NCBI RefSeq assembly: GCF_008693385.1
Contig: NZ_CP044067.1
Location: 2,275,501 to 2,339,500, forward strand
Reading direction: 5' to 3'
From: Cupriavidus pauculus
GTDB lineage: Bacteria > Pseudomonadota > Gammaproteobacteria > Burkholderiales > Burkholderiaceae
DNA: 64,000 nucleotides
Positions within the stretch are counted from its first letter, which is position 1. Each line of letters starts with the position of its first letter. Positions 8,461 through 17,316 of the stretch are shown in pieces. A program made the translations under genes and the position numbers. The notes below the pieces were generated by a model. That model saw nothing but the letters and a program-made list of their open reading frames with translations. It was not told the DNA's origin and ran no database searches.

Positions 8461-8886
8461 ATGTACACCAAAGGCACATTTCTCGAATTGCAGTTCTCCG
8501 CTCGCCGGCTCAACGACGCGGCGGGGGAGCCCTTTTGGATCGATCTTTCGCGCGAGGAAGCGCGGGCGTTGTGCGAGGCGTTGCAGCGGCGCCTCGACGA
8601 GGCGCTTCCCGATACCGCGCCGCCGCTCGTCGTGCCATTGGACGTCGTGGCCGACGTGGCCGCCGACGTGGCGGCGCCCGGCAAGGCCGTGAGCAAGCCC
8701 GCGCCATCGGCCGATACGGAATTCCAGCAATGGGTCTGCCTGCTTTGCGGGTGGGTTTACGACGAAGCGGAAGGGGTGCCCGAAGAGGGGATTCCGCCCG
8801 GCACGAAATGGGCGGACGTGCCCGATGACTGGCGCTGCCCGCTGTGCGACGTCGGCAAGGAGGACTTTGCGATGGTGCCTCTTTGA
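8461..8886 (+). CDS. rubredoxin-domain protein with N-terminal extension
   Basis: 141-residue protein with a C-terminal rubredoxin domain (about residues 88-141). The iron ligands are Cys93/Cys96 in CLLC and Cys126/Cys129 in CPLC, with the standard 29-residue spacing, so a one-iron electron-transfer centre is expected. An ordinary rubredoxin is about 54 residues. Here about 80 residues precede it: a short beta-rich start (YTKGTFLELQF), a likely helix rich in Arg, Glu and Ala, and an Ala/Val/Pro linker. The ATG at 8461 is chosen as the first in-frame ATG; a TTG at 8407 is possible. The electron partner is unknown and no alkane hydroxylase is nearby. Confidence 0.8.
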   Translation: MYTKGTFLELQFSARRLNDAAGEPFWIDLSREEARALCEALQRRLDEALPDTAPPLVVPLDVVADVAADVAAPGKAVSKPAPSADTEFQQWVCLLCGWVYDEAEGVPEEGIPPGTKWADVPDDWRCPLCDVGKEDFAMVPL

Positions 8887-8975
8887 CGGCGCGGGCGGGA
8901 TGAAGACTGCCGTGGCGTAAATCTTGCGTGACGAAGCGTCCTGCTCGATCAAGCGCCCGCAGAGCGCACCCTCGC

Positions 8976-9920
8976 ATGCCTTCCCCTTCACAGCCGCCCA
9001 CCCCGGCCCGCAGTCCCTCCGCGCCGCTCAACCTCCGCCAGATCGAGGTCTTCCACGCCATCATGGTGGCCGGCTCGCTGAGCGAGGCCGGCCGCATGCT
9101 GTGCGTGTCGCAGCCCGCGATCAGCCGCGTGCTCGCCACCATCGAGTCGCGCATGCGCTTTGCATTGTTCGATCGCGAGCGTGGGCGGTTGCATCCGACC
9201 CCCGAGGCGCATCGGCTGTTTGCCGAGGTGCGGCCCATTCTCGATGGGGTGCGCCGCTTCAACGAGGTGGCGGCGAGTCTCGCCGAGCATGGCGACGGCA
9301 AGCTCTCGATCGTGTCGAGCCCGAGCTATAGCGAATGGCTGATGCCGCGCGCGATCCAGCGCTTTCGCCACAGGCATCCGTCGGTACGCGTGCACTACCG
9401 GCCATTGCCGTCCGACGCGCTGATGACGTTCGTGGCGCAAGGGCATGCGGACCTCTGCATCGCGTCGATGGCACCGCCGGAAGGCTCGGAGCTGCGCGCG
9501 CGCGAGATCGGCGAAGGCAACATCATGTGCGCGGTGCCGCGTGGCCATGCGCTGGCCGAGTACGCCGAGCTGACCGTGGACGATCTGCGCGGCTCGACCT
9601 TTATCGGCTACGGCGGCGATACGCCGTTCGGCCGGCTCTCCGCGCGGTTCCTCACGTCCGAGCGCGGCACGCTTGCCCCCGATATCGAGATCCGCTCGAC
9701 GCCCGAGGCGATGGCGCTCGTGCGCGAAGGTGTCGGGGTCGCGCTGATGGAGTCGTTCGGCTACACCCCCGAGGGGGCCGGCGATATCGTGCTCAAGCCG
9801 ATCCGGCCGGCGCTCGCCCACAAGATCTACCTGATCCACTCGCGCCAGCAGGCGATGTCCACGCTGGCCAAGGGCTTCGTCGCGACGCTCACGCATCTGC
9901 TCGACCGGCAGGCGGGGTAA
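8976..9920 (+). CDS. LysR-family transcriptional regulator
   Basis: About 314-residue LysR regulator with an N-terminal winged helix (LNLRQIEVFHAIMVAGSLSE, then SQPAISRVLATIE) and a two-subdomain effector-binding region. The ATG at 8976 is chosen; a GTG at 8928 would add 16 Arg/Pro-rich residues and cannot be excluded. It precedes the D-amino-acid cluster on the same strand, and a 9-5-9 inverted repeat of LysR type lies between them at 9986-10008. It is therefore the natural candidate regulator of that cluster. Its inducer is probably an N-carbamoyl or N-acyl D-amino acid; this is inference. Confidence 0.88.
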   Translation: MPSPSQPPTPARSPSAPLNLRQIEVFHAIMVAGSLSEAGRMLCVSQPAISRVLATIESRMRFALFDRERGRLHPTPEAHRLFAEVRPILDGVRRFNEVAASLAEHGDGKLSIVSSPSYSEWLMPRAIQRFRHRHPSVRVHYRPLPSDALMTFVAQGHADLCIASMAPPEGSELRAREIGEGNIMCAVPRGHALAEYAELTVDDLRGSTFIGYGGDTPFGRLSARFLTSERGTLAPDIEIRSTPEAMALVREGVGVALMESFGYTPEGAGDIVLKPIRPALAHKIYLIHSRQQAMSTLAKGFVATLTHLLDRQAG

Positions 9921-9985
9921 GCGTGCCCGCGTGTGTGGCGGCCTTGCGACGACGGCGGCCGAAGCGGCATCAATGTTTGTCGGAA

Positions 9986-10008
9986 ACCCATAACGCACGG
10001 TTATGGGT
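9986..10008. promoter_or_regulatory. LysR-type operator, 9-5-9 inverted repeat
   Basis: ACCCATAAC, five bases, GTTATGGGT: a perfect inverted repeat containing the ATAAC-N5-GTTAT form of the T-N11-A LysR box. It lies between the lysR gene and the carbamoylase gene, about 180 bp before the carbamoylase start. It is the likely activation site of the cluster. Confidence 0.65.
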
Positions 10009-10185
10009 CATGGATGGCGAGATCGCCCCCGGCTGGCCGGCAGCCCTTGCGCCGCAAGGCCGGAGCACCCGGAATCCCTTGCCGGGCAGGGCCTGCCGGC
10101 GCGCGGGCCGGGCGCTTTCGGCGCGATGGCGGCCTCCCTACACTGGCCCTGCCTTCAACGTCAGATGCCCCCGCACGCCAGATCC

Positions 10186-11175
10186 ATGACCCGACTCATC
10201 ACCGTAGCCGCCGCCCAGCTTGGCCCGATCCAGAAACACGAGGGCCGCGACGTTGCGGTTGGCCGCATGGTGCGGTTGCTCGAACGCGCACACCAACGTG
10301 GTGCGCAGGCGGTCGTCTTCCCGGAACTGGCCCTGACGACGTTTTTTCCGCGCTGGTATCACGAGGACCTCGACGAAGCCGAAGGCTGGTACGAAACCGA
10401 GTTGCCGTCGCCGGCCACCCAGCCGCTGTTCGATGCGATCCGCAAGTATGGGCTGACCGTCTACCTCGGCTACGCGGAAATCGCATTCGAGCCCGATGAA
10501 ACGGGCATCGTGCGCAAGCGCCGGTTCAACACGTCGGTCGTCATCGCGCCGTCGGGCGAAATCATCCTCAAGTACCGCAAGGTCCATCTGCCGGGCCACG
10601 CCGAGTTCGCGACGCACCGCAAGGTGCAGCATCTGGAGAAGCGCTACTTCGAGATCGGCAACCTCGGCTTCCCCGTGAAGCGCGCGCCGATCGGCGACGT
10701 CGATGTGAACCTCGGCATGATGATCTGCAACGATCGCCGCTGGCCCGAGTCGTGGCGCGTGCTGGGCCTGCAGCAGGTGGAACTGGTCATGCTGGGCTAC
10801 AACACCCCGAGCATGAATCAGGAGAACCGCGGGTTCGAGGCCCATCACCTGCGCGTGTTCCACTCGCAGCTTTCGATCCAGGCCGGCTGCTACCAGAACG
10901 CGACGTTCGCCGCGGCGGTGGCAAAGGCGGGGAACGAGGATGGGCACGAGCTGTTCGGCCACTCGATCATCGTCAATCCGCAGGGCGAGATCCTCGCGCA
11001 GGCCACTACGTGGGACGACGAACTGATCGTCGCCGACTGCAACCTCGACCTGTGCGAGCTGGGCCGCTCCACGGTGTTCAACTTCGAGAAGCATCGCCGC
11101 ATCGAAGCCTATGGCCGCATTACCGAGCAGACGGGCAGCGAGGCGCCACCCGTGTGGACGCCGGCATCCGCATGA
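10186..11175 (+). CDS. N-carbamoyl-D-amino acid hydrolase
   Basis: 329-residue cytosolic amidase of the nitrilase superfamily that hydrolyses N-carbamoyl-D-amino acids to the free D-amino acid, CO2 and ammonia. The sequence follows the D-carbamoylase pattern closely: FPELALTTFFPRW with catalytic Glu47, KYRKVHLPGH with Lys132, and ICNDRRWPE with the nucleophile Cys181, then GLQQVELVMLGYNTP. Length is close to the usual 304-310 with a short C-terminal extension. The ATG at 10186 is chosen because the family starts M-T-R. Its stop overlaps the next gene's region as ATGA. No hydantoinase is in the window, so carbamoyl substrates probably come from outside this cluster. Confidence 0.88.
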   Translation: MTRLITVAAAQLGPIQKHEGRDVAVGRMVRLLERAHQRGAQAVVFPELALTTFFPRWYHEDLDEAEGWYETELPSPATQPLFDAIRKYGLTVYLGYAEIAFEPDETGIVRKRRFNTSVVIAPSGEIILKYRKVHLPGHAEFATHRKVQHLEKRYFEIGNLGFPVKRAPIGDVDVNLGMMICNDRRWPESWRVLGLQQVELVMLGYNTPSMNQENRGFEAHHLRVFHSQLSIQAGCYQNATFAAAVAKAGNEDGHELFGHSIIVNPQGEILAQATTWDDELIVADCNLDLCELGRSTVFNFEKHRRIEAYGRITEQTGSEAPPVWTPASA

Positions 11176-11186
11176 TGGAGGCCTCG

Positions 11187-12248
11187 ATGCAATCGACAGT
11201 CCGTCCGGCGTTGCCCGCCACGATTCATCACGAGATGCTCGGCGAGATGCGCGTGCCCGTATTCGCCGATGTGGAACGCGCCGCGGGGGCGCTGGCTCCG
11301 CATATCGTGCGGACGCCGCTGCTGCGCAGCGCGCGGCTCGATGCATTGGCCGGCGCGCCGGTATGGATCAAGCCCGAGTGCCTGCAGGTCACGGGCTCGT
11401 TCAAGGCGCGCGGCGCGTTGAACGCCTTGCTCGCGATGGACGATGCCACGCGGGCGCGCGGCGTCATCGCGTATTCGACGGGCAATCACGGCCAGGCCAT
11501 CGCATGGGCCGCCAAACGTCTTGGTGTGGAAGCCACCATCGTGATGCCCGTGGATGCGCCGCGCAACAAGGTGGAACGCGCGCTGGCGCAAGGCGCGCGC
11601 GTCGTGCATTACGACCGCCGCCATGAAAGCCGCGAGACCATCGGCATGCGTCTGCTCGACGAAACCGGCGGCACGCTCGTGCCGCCCGGCGATCATCCCG
11701 ATGTGCTCGCGGCACAGGGCACGCTGGCGCTGGAAGCGCTGCAGGACCTGCCATCGGGCGCGCGCCGCAACCTCGGCACGTTTGCCGCGCCATGCGGCGG
11801 CGGCGGCATGCTCGCGGGTTGCGGGCTCGCGATCGAAGCCATCAGTCCCGGCACGCGCCTCGTCGCCGCCGAGCCCGCCGCATTCGACGATACCGTGCGT
11901 TCGCTGCGCAGCGGCCAGCGCGAAACCAACGCGGCGGGCGCCGCATCGATCTGCGACGCGCTGCAGGCCGTCACACCGGCCGAGCTGCCCTTCGCGATCA
12001 ACGGCCGTTACCTCGATGCCGCCCATGCGGTCAGCGACGAGGAAGTCGCTGCCGCGATTCGCTTCGCGCTTGAGGAACTGCGGCTCCTCGTCGAACCCGG
12101 CGGCGCCGTTGCGCTGGCGGCCCTGCTTGCCGGCCGCGTCGACCTGGCCGGCCGCGATGCCGTCGTGGTGCTGTCCGGCGGCAATATCGATCTTCCTCTT
12201 CTACAAACGATGCTGCAGTCCACTGCGGCCGCGATGCACGGGAACTGA
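11187..12248 (+). CDS. PLP-dependent threonine/serine dehydratase-like protein
   Basis: 353-residue fold-type II PLP enzyme of the threonine dehydratase / serine racemase family. The PLP lysine is in TGSFKARGA (Lys73), with the STGNHGQA substrate loop and the glycine-rich CGGGGML phosphate loop. There is no C-terminal regulatory ACT domain, so it is the catabolic type. The start at 11187 has GGAGG five bases upstream; an ATG at 11172 overlaps the carbamoylase stop (ATGA) and is the alternative. In this context it may deaminate or racemise a hydroxy amino acid released by the amidases; the exact substrate is inference. Confidence 0.85.
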   Translation: MQSTVRPALPATIHHEMLGEMRVPVFADVERAAGALAPHIVRTPLLRSARLDALAGAPVWIKPECLQVTGSFKARGALNALLAMDDATRARGVIAYSTGNHGQAIAWAAKRLGVEATIVMPVDAPRNKVERALAQGARVVHYDRRHESRETIGMRLLDETGGTLVPPGDHPDVLAAQGTLALEALQDLPSGARRNLGTFAAPCGGGGMLAGCGLAIEAISPGTRLVAAEPAAFDDTVRSLRSGQRETNAAGAASICDALQAVTPAELPFAINGRYLDAAHAVSDEEVAAAIRFALEELRLLVEPGGAVALAALLAGRVDLAGRDAVVVLSGGNIDLPLLQTMLQSTAAAMHGN

Positions 12249-12329
12249 GACAACCCGTGCCCATGCCGGCGCATGCGCCGGATTACCACCAACGTGCGGC
12301 CAACCCCGCCGAATCAGGAATCGCATCAT

Positions 12330-13316
12330 ATGTCTCCCAACCTCAACCCGTTCCGCAAGTTCGCGCGCATGGCGCTTGCCGCCGCCTCGCTGCTGCTGTC
12401 CGCCCAGGCGTTCGCCGCCTACCCCGAGCGTCCGATCCAGCTGATCGTGCCGTTCAACGCCGGCACCACACCCGATATCGTGTCGCGTCTGCTCGCCGAA
12501 GCCGTGGGCCGCGACATCGGGCAGCAGATCGTCGTCATGAACCGCGTGGGCGCGTCCGGCATCATCGGTACGCAGGCCATCATCAATGCGCCGGCCGACG
12601 GCTACACGATCGGGTTTGCCAACGTGGCGACGCTGGCCATCAACCAGTCGCTGTACAAGAAGCTGCCATACGACGCGGACAAGCAGCTTGCGCCCGTGGC
12701 ACTCACCGGCTACGTGCAGAACGTGCTGGCCGTGCGCAAGGACCTGGGCGTCAAGAGCGTGGCCGAACTCGTGGCCAAGGCCAAGGCGGCGCCGGGCAAG
12801 CTGGCCGTGGCATCGGGCGGTAACGGCACCACGGGGCACCTGAGCGCGGAGATGTTCAAGTCGATGGCCGGCGTGTCGATCACGCATGTGCCGTACAAGG
12901 GCGGTCCGGAAGCCGACCTCGCGGTGCTGCGCGGCGAGGTGGACCTCGTGTTCGAGAACATCACGTCGATCTCTCCATACCTCAAGAACGGCAGCGTCGT
13001 GCCGCTGGCCGTGACGGGCAAGGAGCGCGACAGCCGCCTGCCGCAACTGCCGACGATGGCGGAGAGCGGTCTCAAGGACTATCAGGCTGTGGCATGGACC
13101 GGCTATGTCGCGCCGGCCGGTGTCGATCCGCAGATCCTCGACATGCTTAACCGCGCGTTCAACAAGGCAGCCAATTCGGATGCCCTCAAGGCACGCCTCG
13201 CGGACATGGCGTACGAAGTCACCACCGGCCCGCGCAGCGCGCTGTTCGACCTCGCGCACAAGGAGCGTCCGATCTGGGCTGGCGTGATCCGCATGTCCGG
13301 CGCGACGCTGGACTGA
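12330..13316 (+). CDS. Bug/TctC-family periplasmic substrate-binding protein
   Basis: 328-residue Bug receptor with a clear signal peptide (residues about 1-29, ending AQAFA-A) and the family opening YPERPIQLIVPFNAGTTPDI. VPYKGGPEADL is the characteristic later motif. CAGGAA lies about nine bases before the ATG. It sits inside the D-amino-acid cluster, five bases before the D-aminoacylase gene. It therefore probably binds an N-acylated or N-carbamoylated amino acid or related acid in the periplasm. No membrane subunits are adjacent. Confidence 0.87.
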   Translation: MSPNLNPFRKFARMALAAASLLLSAQAFAAYPERPIQLIVPFNAGTTPDIVSRLLAEAVGRDIGQQIVVMNRVGASGIIGTQAIINAPADGYTIGFANVATLAINQSLYKKLPYDADKQLAPVALTGYVQNVLAVRKDLGVKSVAELVAKAKAAPGKLAVASGGNGTTGHLSAEMFKSMAGVSITHVPYKGGPEADLAVLRGEVDLVFENITSISPYLKNGSVVPLAVTGKERDSRLPQLPTMAESGLKDYQAVAWTGYVAPAGVDPQILDMLNRAFNKAANSDALKARLADMAYEVTTGPRSALFDLAHKERPIWAGVIRMSGATLD

Positions 13317-13321
13317 CGATC

Positions 13322-14776
13322 ATGGCGGACTTCGACGTGGTGCTGCGCGGCGGCGCGGTGATCGATGGAACGGGCGCGCCGCGCTTCGATGCGGACGTGG
13401 GTATCGAGGGCCAGCGCATCGCGGCGATCGGCGATCTGTCCGGCGCGCGCGGTCGCGTCGACCTCGACGTGGGCGGGCATATCGTGGCGCCCGGCTTTAT
13501 CGACGCGCATACGCACGATGACCGCTATCTGATGCAGAACCCGCTGATGCCGGCCAAGCTCAGCCAGGGCGTGACGACCGTGGTCACCGGCAACTGCGGC
13601 ATCAGCCTGGCGCCGTGGTGTGCCACGCCGGGGCAGACCGTGCCACCGCCGCTCGATCTGCTCGGCGAAGACGCGTCCGCGTTTCGCTATACGGTGTTCG
13701 GCGACTACCTCGATGCACTCGAGCGCGCGATGCCGGCCGTCAATGCGGCATGCCTCGTGGGCCATACGACGCTGCGCGTGGCGGTGATGGACCGGCTCGA
13801 TCGCGCGGCGACCGATGCCGAGATCGGTGCCATGCAGGCATTGCTGCGCGATGCGATGGTGGCGGGCGCACGTGGCATGTCCACGGGTGCCGCCTATCCC
13901 GCGGCCATGCCGGCGCCCACCGACGAGATGTCGCGCGTGGCTTCGGCGATGCGGGGCTTCGGCGGCGTGCATGCGAGCCATATCCGCGACGAGGGCGATC
14001 GAGTCTGCGATGCCATCGACGAGGCCGTGACCATCGGCGCGGCGGCCGAAGCGGGCACCGTGGTGTCCCATCACAAGCTGATTGGCCCGAAGAATCATGG
14101 CCGCTCGGTGGAAACGCTCGGGCATCTGTCGCAGGCGATGCGCCATCACTGCGTCGGCCTCGACTGCTATCCCTATCAGGCGGGTTCGACGATCCTGCGC
14201 AAGGATCGCCTTGCGGTGTCGAGCCGCGTGATCGTGACGCGTTCCCAGCCGCATCCCGAGTACGCGGGGCAGGACCTCGATGCGATCGCCGCGCAGATGG
14301 GGCTGTCGCCGGAAGACGCCGTCGACGCGCTGCAACCGGCCGGCGCCATCTACTTTCTGATGGATGAGGCCGACGTGCGCCGCATTCTGGCTTTCCCGCA
14401 AACGATGATCGGCTCCGATGGCCTGCCGCACGATCCCGTGCCGCATCCGCGCCTGTGGGGCACGTTTCCGCGCGTGCTCGGGCACTACAGCCGCGACGTC
14501 GGGCTGTTCCCGCTCGAAACCGCGGTGCACAAGATGAGCGGCCTGACGGCGCGCCATTTCGGTCTCGAGGGCCGTGGCGTGCTGGCCGAGGGCAACTACG
14601 CCGACATCACGGTGTTCGACGCCGCGCGTATCATCGACACCGCGACGTTCGAGCAGCCGGTGGCACAGGCCGCCGGCATCGTGTGCGTGCTCGTCAATGG
14701 CGAGCTCGCATGGCGCGACGGCGCCGCGACTGGCGCGCGCGCCGGCGCGGTCCTTCGGCGCCGCCCGGCGGCTTGA
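13322..14776 (+). CDS. D-aminoacylase / N-acyl-D-amino-acid amidohydrolase
   Basis: 484-residue amidohydrolase-superfamily enzyme of the D-aminoacylase type, which removes the acyl group from N-acyl-D-amino acids. Metal-site landmarks are DAHTHDDRY (residues about 60-68), the GNCG cysteine near residue 91, the histidines in ASHIRDEG and SHHKLIG, and the late aspartate in IGSDGLPHDP followed by HPRLWGTFPRVLG. All are typical of this family. It starts five bases after the Bug gene stop. Together with the carbamoylase it gives the operon two ways to unblock D-amino acids. Confidence 0.87.
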   Translation: MADFDVVLRGGAVIDGTGAPRFDADVGIEGQRIAAIGDLSGARGRVDLDVGGHIVAPGFIDAHTHDDRYLMQNPLMPAKLSQGVTTVVTGNCGISLAPWCATPGQTVPPPLDLLGEDASAFRYTVFGDYLDALERAMPAVNAACLVGHTTLRVAVMDRLDRAATDAEIGAMQALLRDAMVAGARGMSTGAAYPAAMPAPTDEMSRVASAMRGFGGVHASHIRDEGDRVCDAIDEAVTIGAAAEAGTVVSHHKLIGPKNHGRSVETLGHLSQAMRHHCVGLDCYPYQAGSTILRKDRLAVSSRVIVTRSQPHPEYAGQDLDAIAAQMGLSPEDAVDALQPAGAIYFLMDEADVRRILAFPQTMIGSDGLPHDPVPHPRLWGTFPRVLGHYSRDVGLFPLETAVHKMSGLTARHFGLEGRGVLAEGNYADITVFDAARIIDTATFEQPVAQAAGIVCVLVNGELAWRDGAATGARAGAVLRRRPAA

Positions 14777-14811
14777 CGCTTTCCATCCACTCCATCGGCA
14801 TTCAACGCTTC

Positions 14812-15237
14812 ATGACGCAACCCGCGCAATCGGGTTTCCACTTCGCCTTCAACATCACGAACCTCGACGAGGCGCGCCGCTTCTACGGCGACGTCCTGGG
14901 CTGCAAGGAAGGCCGCAGCACCGAGACCTGGGTCGATTTCGATTTCTTCGGCCACCAGATCTCGCTACACCTCGGCAAGCCCTTCGACACCGCCCGCACG
15001 GGGCGCGTCGGCAATGCGATGGTACCGATGCCGCATTTCGGGATCATCCTGCTGCTGCCGGACTGGCGCGCGCTGGCCGACCGCCTCACGGCGGCCGGTA
15101 CCGAATTCGTCCTCGCGCCGCAGGTGCGCTTCGAAGGCGAGCCGGGCGAACAGTGGACCATGTTCTTCACCGACCCGTTCGGCAACCCGATCGAGGTCAA
15201 GGGGTTCAAGACCTGGGAAGCGGTCTACGCGCATTGA
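14812..15237 (+). CDS. VOC-family protein (glyoxalase/dioxygenase fold)
   Basis: 141-residue single VOC module. It shows the beta-alpha-beta-beta pattern: FHFAFNITNLDEARRFYGDVLG at the start and FFTDPFGNPIEVKGF at the end. A histidine in the first half (FHFAF) and the glutamate of P-I-E-V are likely metal ligands. It lies 35 bp after the D-aminoacylase and closes the cluster, converging on the carbonic anhydrase gene. VOC proteins include isomerases, lyases and dioxygenases. The reaction cannot be assigned, but clustering suggests a step in handling the released carbon skeleton. Confidence 0.82.
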   Translation: MTQPAQSGFHFAFNITNLDEARRFYGDVLGCKEGRSTETWVDFDFFGHQISLHLGKPFDTARTGRVGNAMVPMPHFGIILLLPDWRALADRLTAAGTEFVLAPQVRFEGEPGEQWTMFFTDPFGNPIEVKGFKTWEAVYAH

Positions 15238-15240
15238 GCT

Positions 15241-15783
15241 TCAGGCTTTCGGCGCCCGCAGTGGTGCGGGCGGTACGACGGTCGCAATCTCGCCGGTCTT
15301 GACGTCGTAGACGAGGCCCGACACCACGACGTTGTCGGGCAGCTTGCTATTGGCCCGGAGCGCGGTCACGTCGAGCGCGACGGCCTTGTACGGATCGGTG
15401 ACCGCCAGTTCGTCGAGGCCGGAGGCCTCCACGCCGAGATGGTCCGCGAGCAACGCGGGCGCGTGATGATGGCAGCCGATGATGCCGCAATCGGTGTGCT
15501 GCAGCAAAACGAGATTGCGCGCGCCATCGGGTCGGCCCGCGGCCTTCGCGACCACACCCAGAATGGCAAGCGTCTCCAGCAGCGGCTTGTTCACGCGACC
15601 GCCGACATTGCGGATGACGGCCGCCTCGCCCTGCTTCAGGCCCAGTACGTTGGCCGGATCCACACGCGGATCGACACAACCGACCACCACGGTGCCTGTG
15701 GACGGCATCATCTTGAGTTCGGGGGCGAACGCGGTCTTTGCAAACTCGGCGTTGCGTTCCAGCATGACATCGTTGAAGTCCAT
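15241..15783 (-). CDS. beta-class carbonic anhydrase
   Basis: 180-residue beta-carbonic anhydrase that interconverts CO2 and bicarbonate with a zinc centre. The ligands are visible: Cys36 with Asp38 and Arg40 in GCVDPRVD, and His96 and Cys99 in HTDCG. GAGGAG lies eight bases before the ATG. The start lies inside the 3' end of the nitrilase reading frame upstream (76-bp overlap in another frame). It is probably expressed from the same transcript as the nitrilase remnant. Confidence 0.87.
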   Translation of the reverse strand: MDFNDVMLERNAEFAKTAFAPELKMMPSTGTVVVGCVDPRVDPANVLGLKQGEAAVIRNVGGRVNKPLLETLAILGVVAKAAGRPDGARNLVLLQHTDCGIIGCHHHAPALLADHLGVEASGLDELAVTDPYKAVALDVTALRANSKLPDNVVVSGLVYDVKTGEIATVVPPAPLRAPKA

Positions 15784-16487
15784 TTTCCAAGCTCCTCAGG
15801 CCAGTGTCTCGATACGTGTTCGGGCGTGAGCCAGGCGGTGGCGTTGACGACGAAGGCGCCCGCTTCCAGCGCATGCTGGCGGATGTTGACCGAGATCTGC
15901 TCGGAGAACAGATCGCCCGCGAACGAGCCCGGATACATCGCGGAATGAATCTCCTCGTCGTCCGCCATCAGCGCGTAGCGGGCGAGCGGGTTGTAGTGCT
16001 CCCAGCAGGCGAGCTGACCCACGCGGCCCACGGCGGTATCGACGGCGCGCAGGCCCGAGCCGTCGCCCATGCCCCAGACCATCCTCTCGTGGTAGGTCGG
16101 TGAGAGTTTCCGGCGCCGCTGCACGAGCGTGCCGTCGGCATCGAACAGCAACTGCGTGTTGTACAGCGTGCCGCCGTCGCGCTCGTTGACGCCGATCGAC
16201 ACGACCATGCCGGCCTGCCGTGCCGCATCGCCGATGGCGCGGGTAGTGTCCGACGGGACGACCACGGCCTGTTCGAGCAGCTTGTAATGCTCGGCACCCA
16301 TGGCGAAGGGCGATTCGATAAAGGAGGAGTAGGGGTAATACGGGACGACCGTCTCGGGAAACGTCGCGAACTGCACGCCGCGCTTGCCCAGTTCCAGAAT
16401 TTTTCTGACGACTTTATCGACGGTGCCTTCGCGGCTGTAGAGTACGGGTGCGATCTGTACCGCCGCGGCCCGGATGACTTTCGACAT
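15708..16487 (-). CDS. nitrilase, C-terminally truncated
   Basis: Cytosolic aliphatic/aromatic nitrilase (nitrile to acid plus ammonia) with all three catalytic residues visible: Glu in [11 protein letters not shown], Lys in RRRKLSP and Cys in [16 protein letters not shown]. The match runs to [10 protein letters not shown] (residue about 225). After that the sequence turns into unrelated residues read out of frame through the start of the carbonic anhydrase gene. Nitrilases are normally about 330-350 residues, so roughly 90-100 residues, including the C-terminal interface region, are missing. AAAGGAA precedes the ATG. Probably non-functional or altered in oligomerisation; a 3' deletion joined to the carbonic anhydrase is the likely cause. 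Confidence 0.78.
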   Translation of the reverse strand: MSKVIRAAAVQIAPVLYSREGTVDKVVRKILELGKRGVQFATFPETVVPYYPYSSFIESPFAMGAEHYKLLEQAVVVPSDTTRAIGDAARQAGMVVSIGVNERDGGTLYNTQLLFDADGTLVQRRRKLSPTYHERMVWGMGDGSGLRAVDTAVGRVGQLACWEHYNPLARYALMADDEEIHSAMYPGSFAGDLFSEQISVNIRQHALEAGAFVVNATAWLTPEHVSRHWPEELGKWTSTMSCWNATPSLQRPRSPPNSR

Positions 16488-16514
16488 GTGGTGTTCCTTT
16501 CGTGACGTGGCGGT

Positions 16515-17306
16515 ATGCGTCTGGAGACCGAGGCGTTCGGCGACGCCGCGTTCGATACGGTGATCGTGGGTTCGGTCACCGAAGTGAAGATGCCGGCAGC
16601 GGACTCGGCAGTGGTGCGGTACGTGAAAGCGGCCGCGAAGACATCGCGCCGCGTCGCCTCGATCTGCAGCGGCGCGTTCGTGCTAGCCGAAGCGGGTCTG
16701 CTCGCTGGCAGGCGCGCCACGATGCACTGGGCCCATGCGTCGGAATTCCGGGTGCGCTATCCCGACGTCCTCACCGAGGAAGACCGCATCTTCATCAACG
16801 ATGGCGCGGTGTGGACATCGGCCGGCATGACCGCCGGCATCGACCTCGCGCTGGCATTGCTCGACAACGATCTGGGCGGCGACGTGGCGAAGCTGGTCGC
16901 GAGGCTGCTGGTGATGAACCAGCGTCGGCTGGGCGGACAGATGCAGCACTCCGCACTGCTCGACATGACCCCGAAGTCCGATCGCATCGAACTGGTCTTC
17001 GCGCATATCCGCCGCAATCTACGAAATCCGCTCACCGTCGAGGAACTCGCGGACGTGGCCAACCTGAGCCCGCGCCAGTTCAGCCGGACCTTTCAGGCCG
17101 AAACCGGCCAGTCTCCGGCCAAGGCAGTGGAACAACTCCGGCTGGAAGCGGCCCGATTCATGATCGAGCAGGGCCGGCACACGATCAACGTGGTCGCGCG
17201 GGAAACCGGCTTCGCCGACCGCGAACGCATGCGGCGCGCCTTCGTCAGAACATTCGGCGTGCCCGCCGACGTACTACGCCGCACGGCGCGGGCGGAACGG
17301 ATCTAA
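16515..17306 (+). CDS. GlxA-type regulator (DJ-1/PfpI + AraC), N-terminus missing
   Basis: 263-residue protein made of most of a DJ-1/PfpI-like domain ([30 protein letters not shown] at about residues 34-63) and a complete C-terminal AraC double helix-turn-helix (about residues 165-260). Family members run about 320 residues. Here the first beta strands, about 55-60 residues, are absent, and a stop codon sits only four codons upstream in frame (TGA at 16503). It is divergent from the truncated nitrilase, 27 bp away. The missing end of this gene and the tiny gap suggest a deletion that also removed the old intergenic region. DNA binding may persist; effector sensing is doubtful. Confidence 0.75.
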   Translation: MRLETEAFGDAAFDTVIVGSVTEVKMPAADSAVVRYVKAAAKTSRRVASICSGAFVLAEAGLLAGRRATMHWAHASEFRVRYPDVLTEEDRIFINDGAVWTSAGMTAGIDLALALLDNDLGGDVAKLVARLLVMNQRRLGGQMQHSALLDMTPKSDRIELVFAHIRRNLRNPLTVEELADVANLSPRQFSRTFQAETGQSPAKAVEQLRLEAARFMIEQGRHTINVVARETGFADRERMRRAFVRTFGVPADVLRRTARAERI

Positions 17307-17316
17307 TTGCGGTCCT

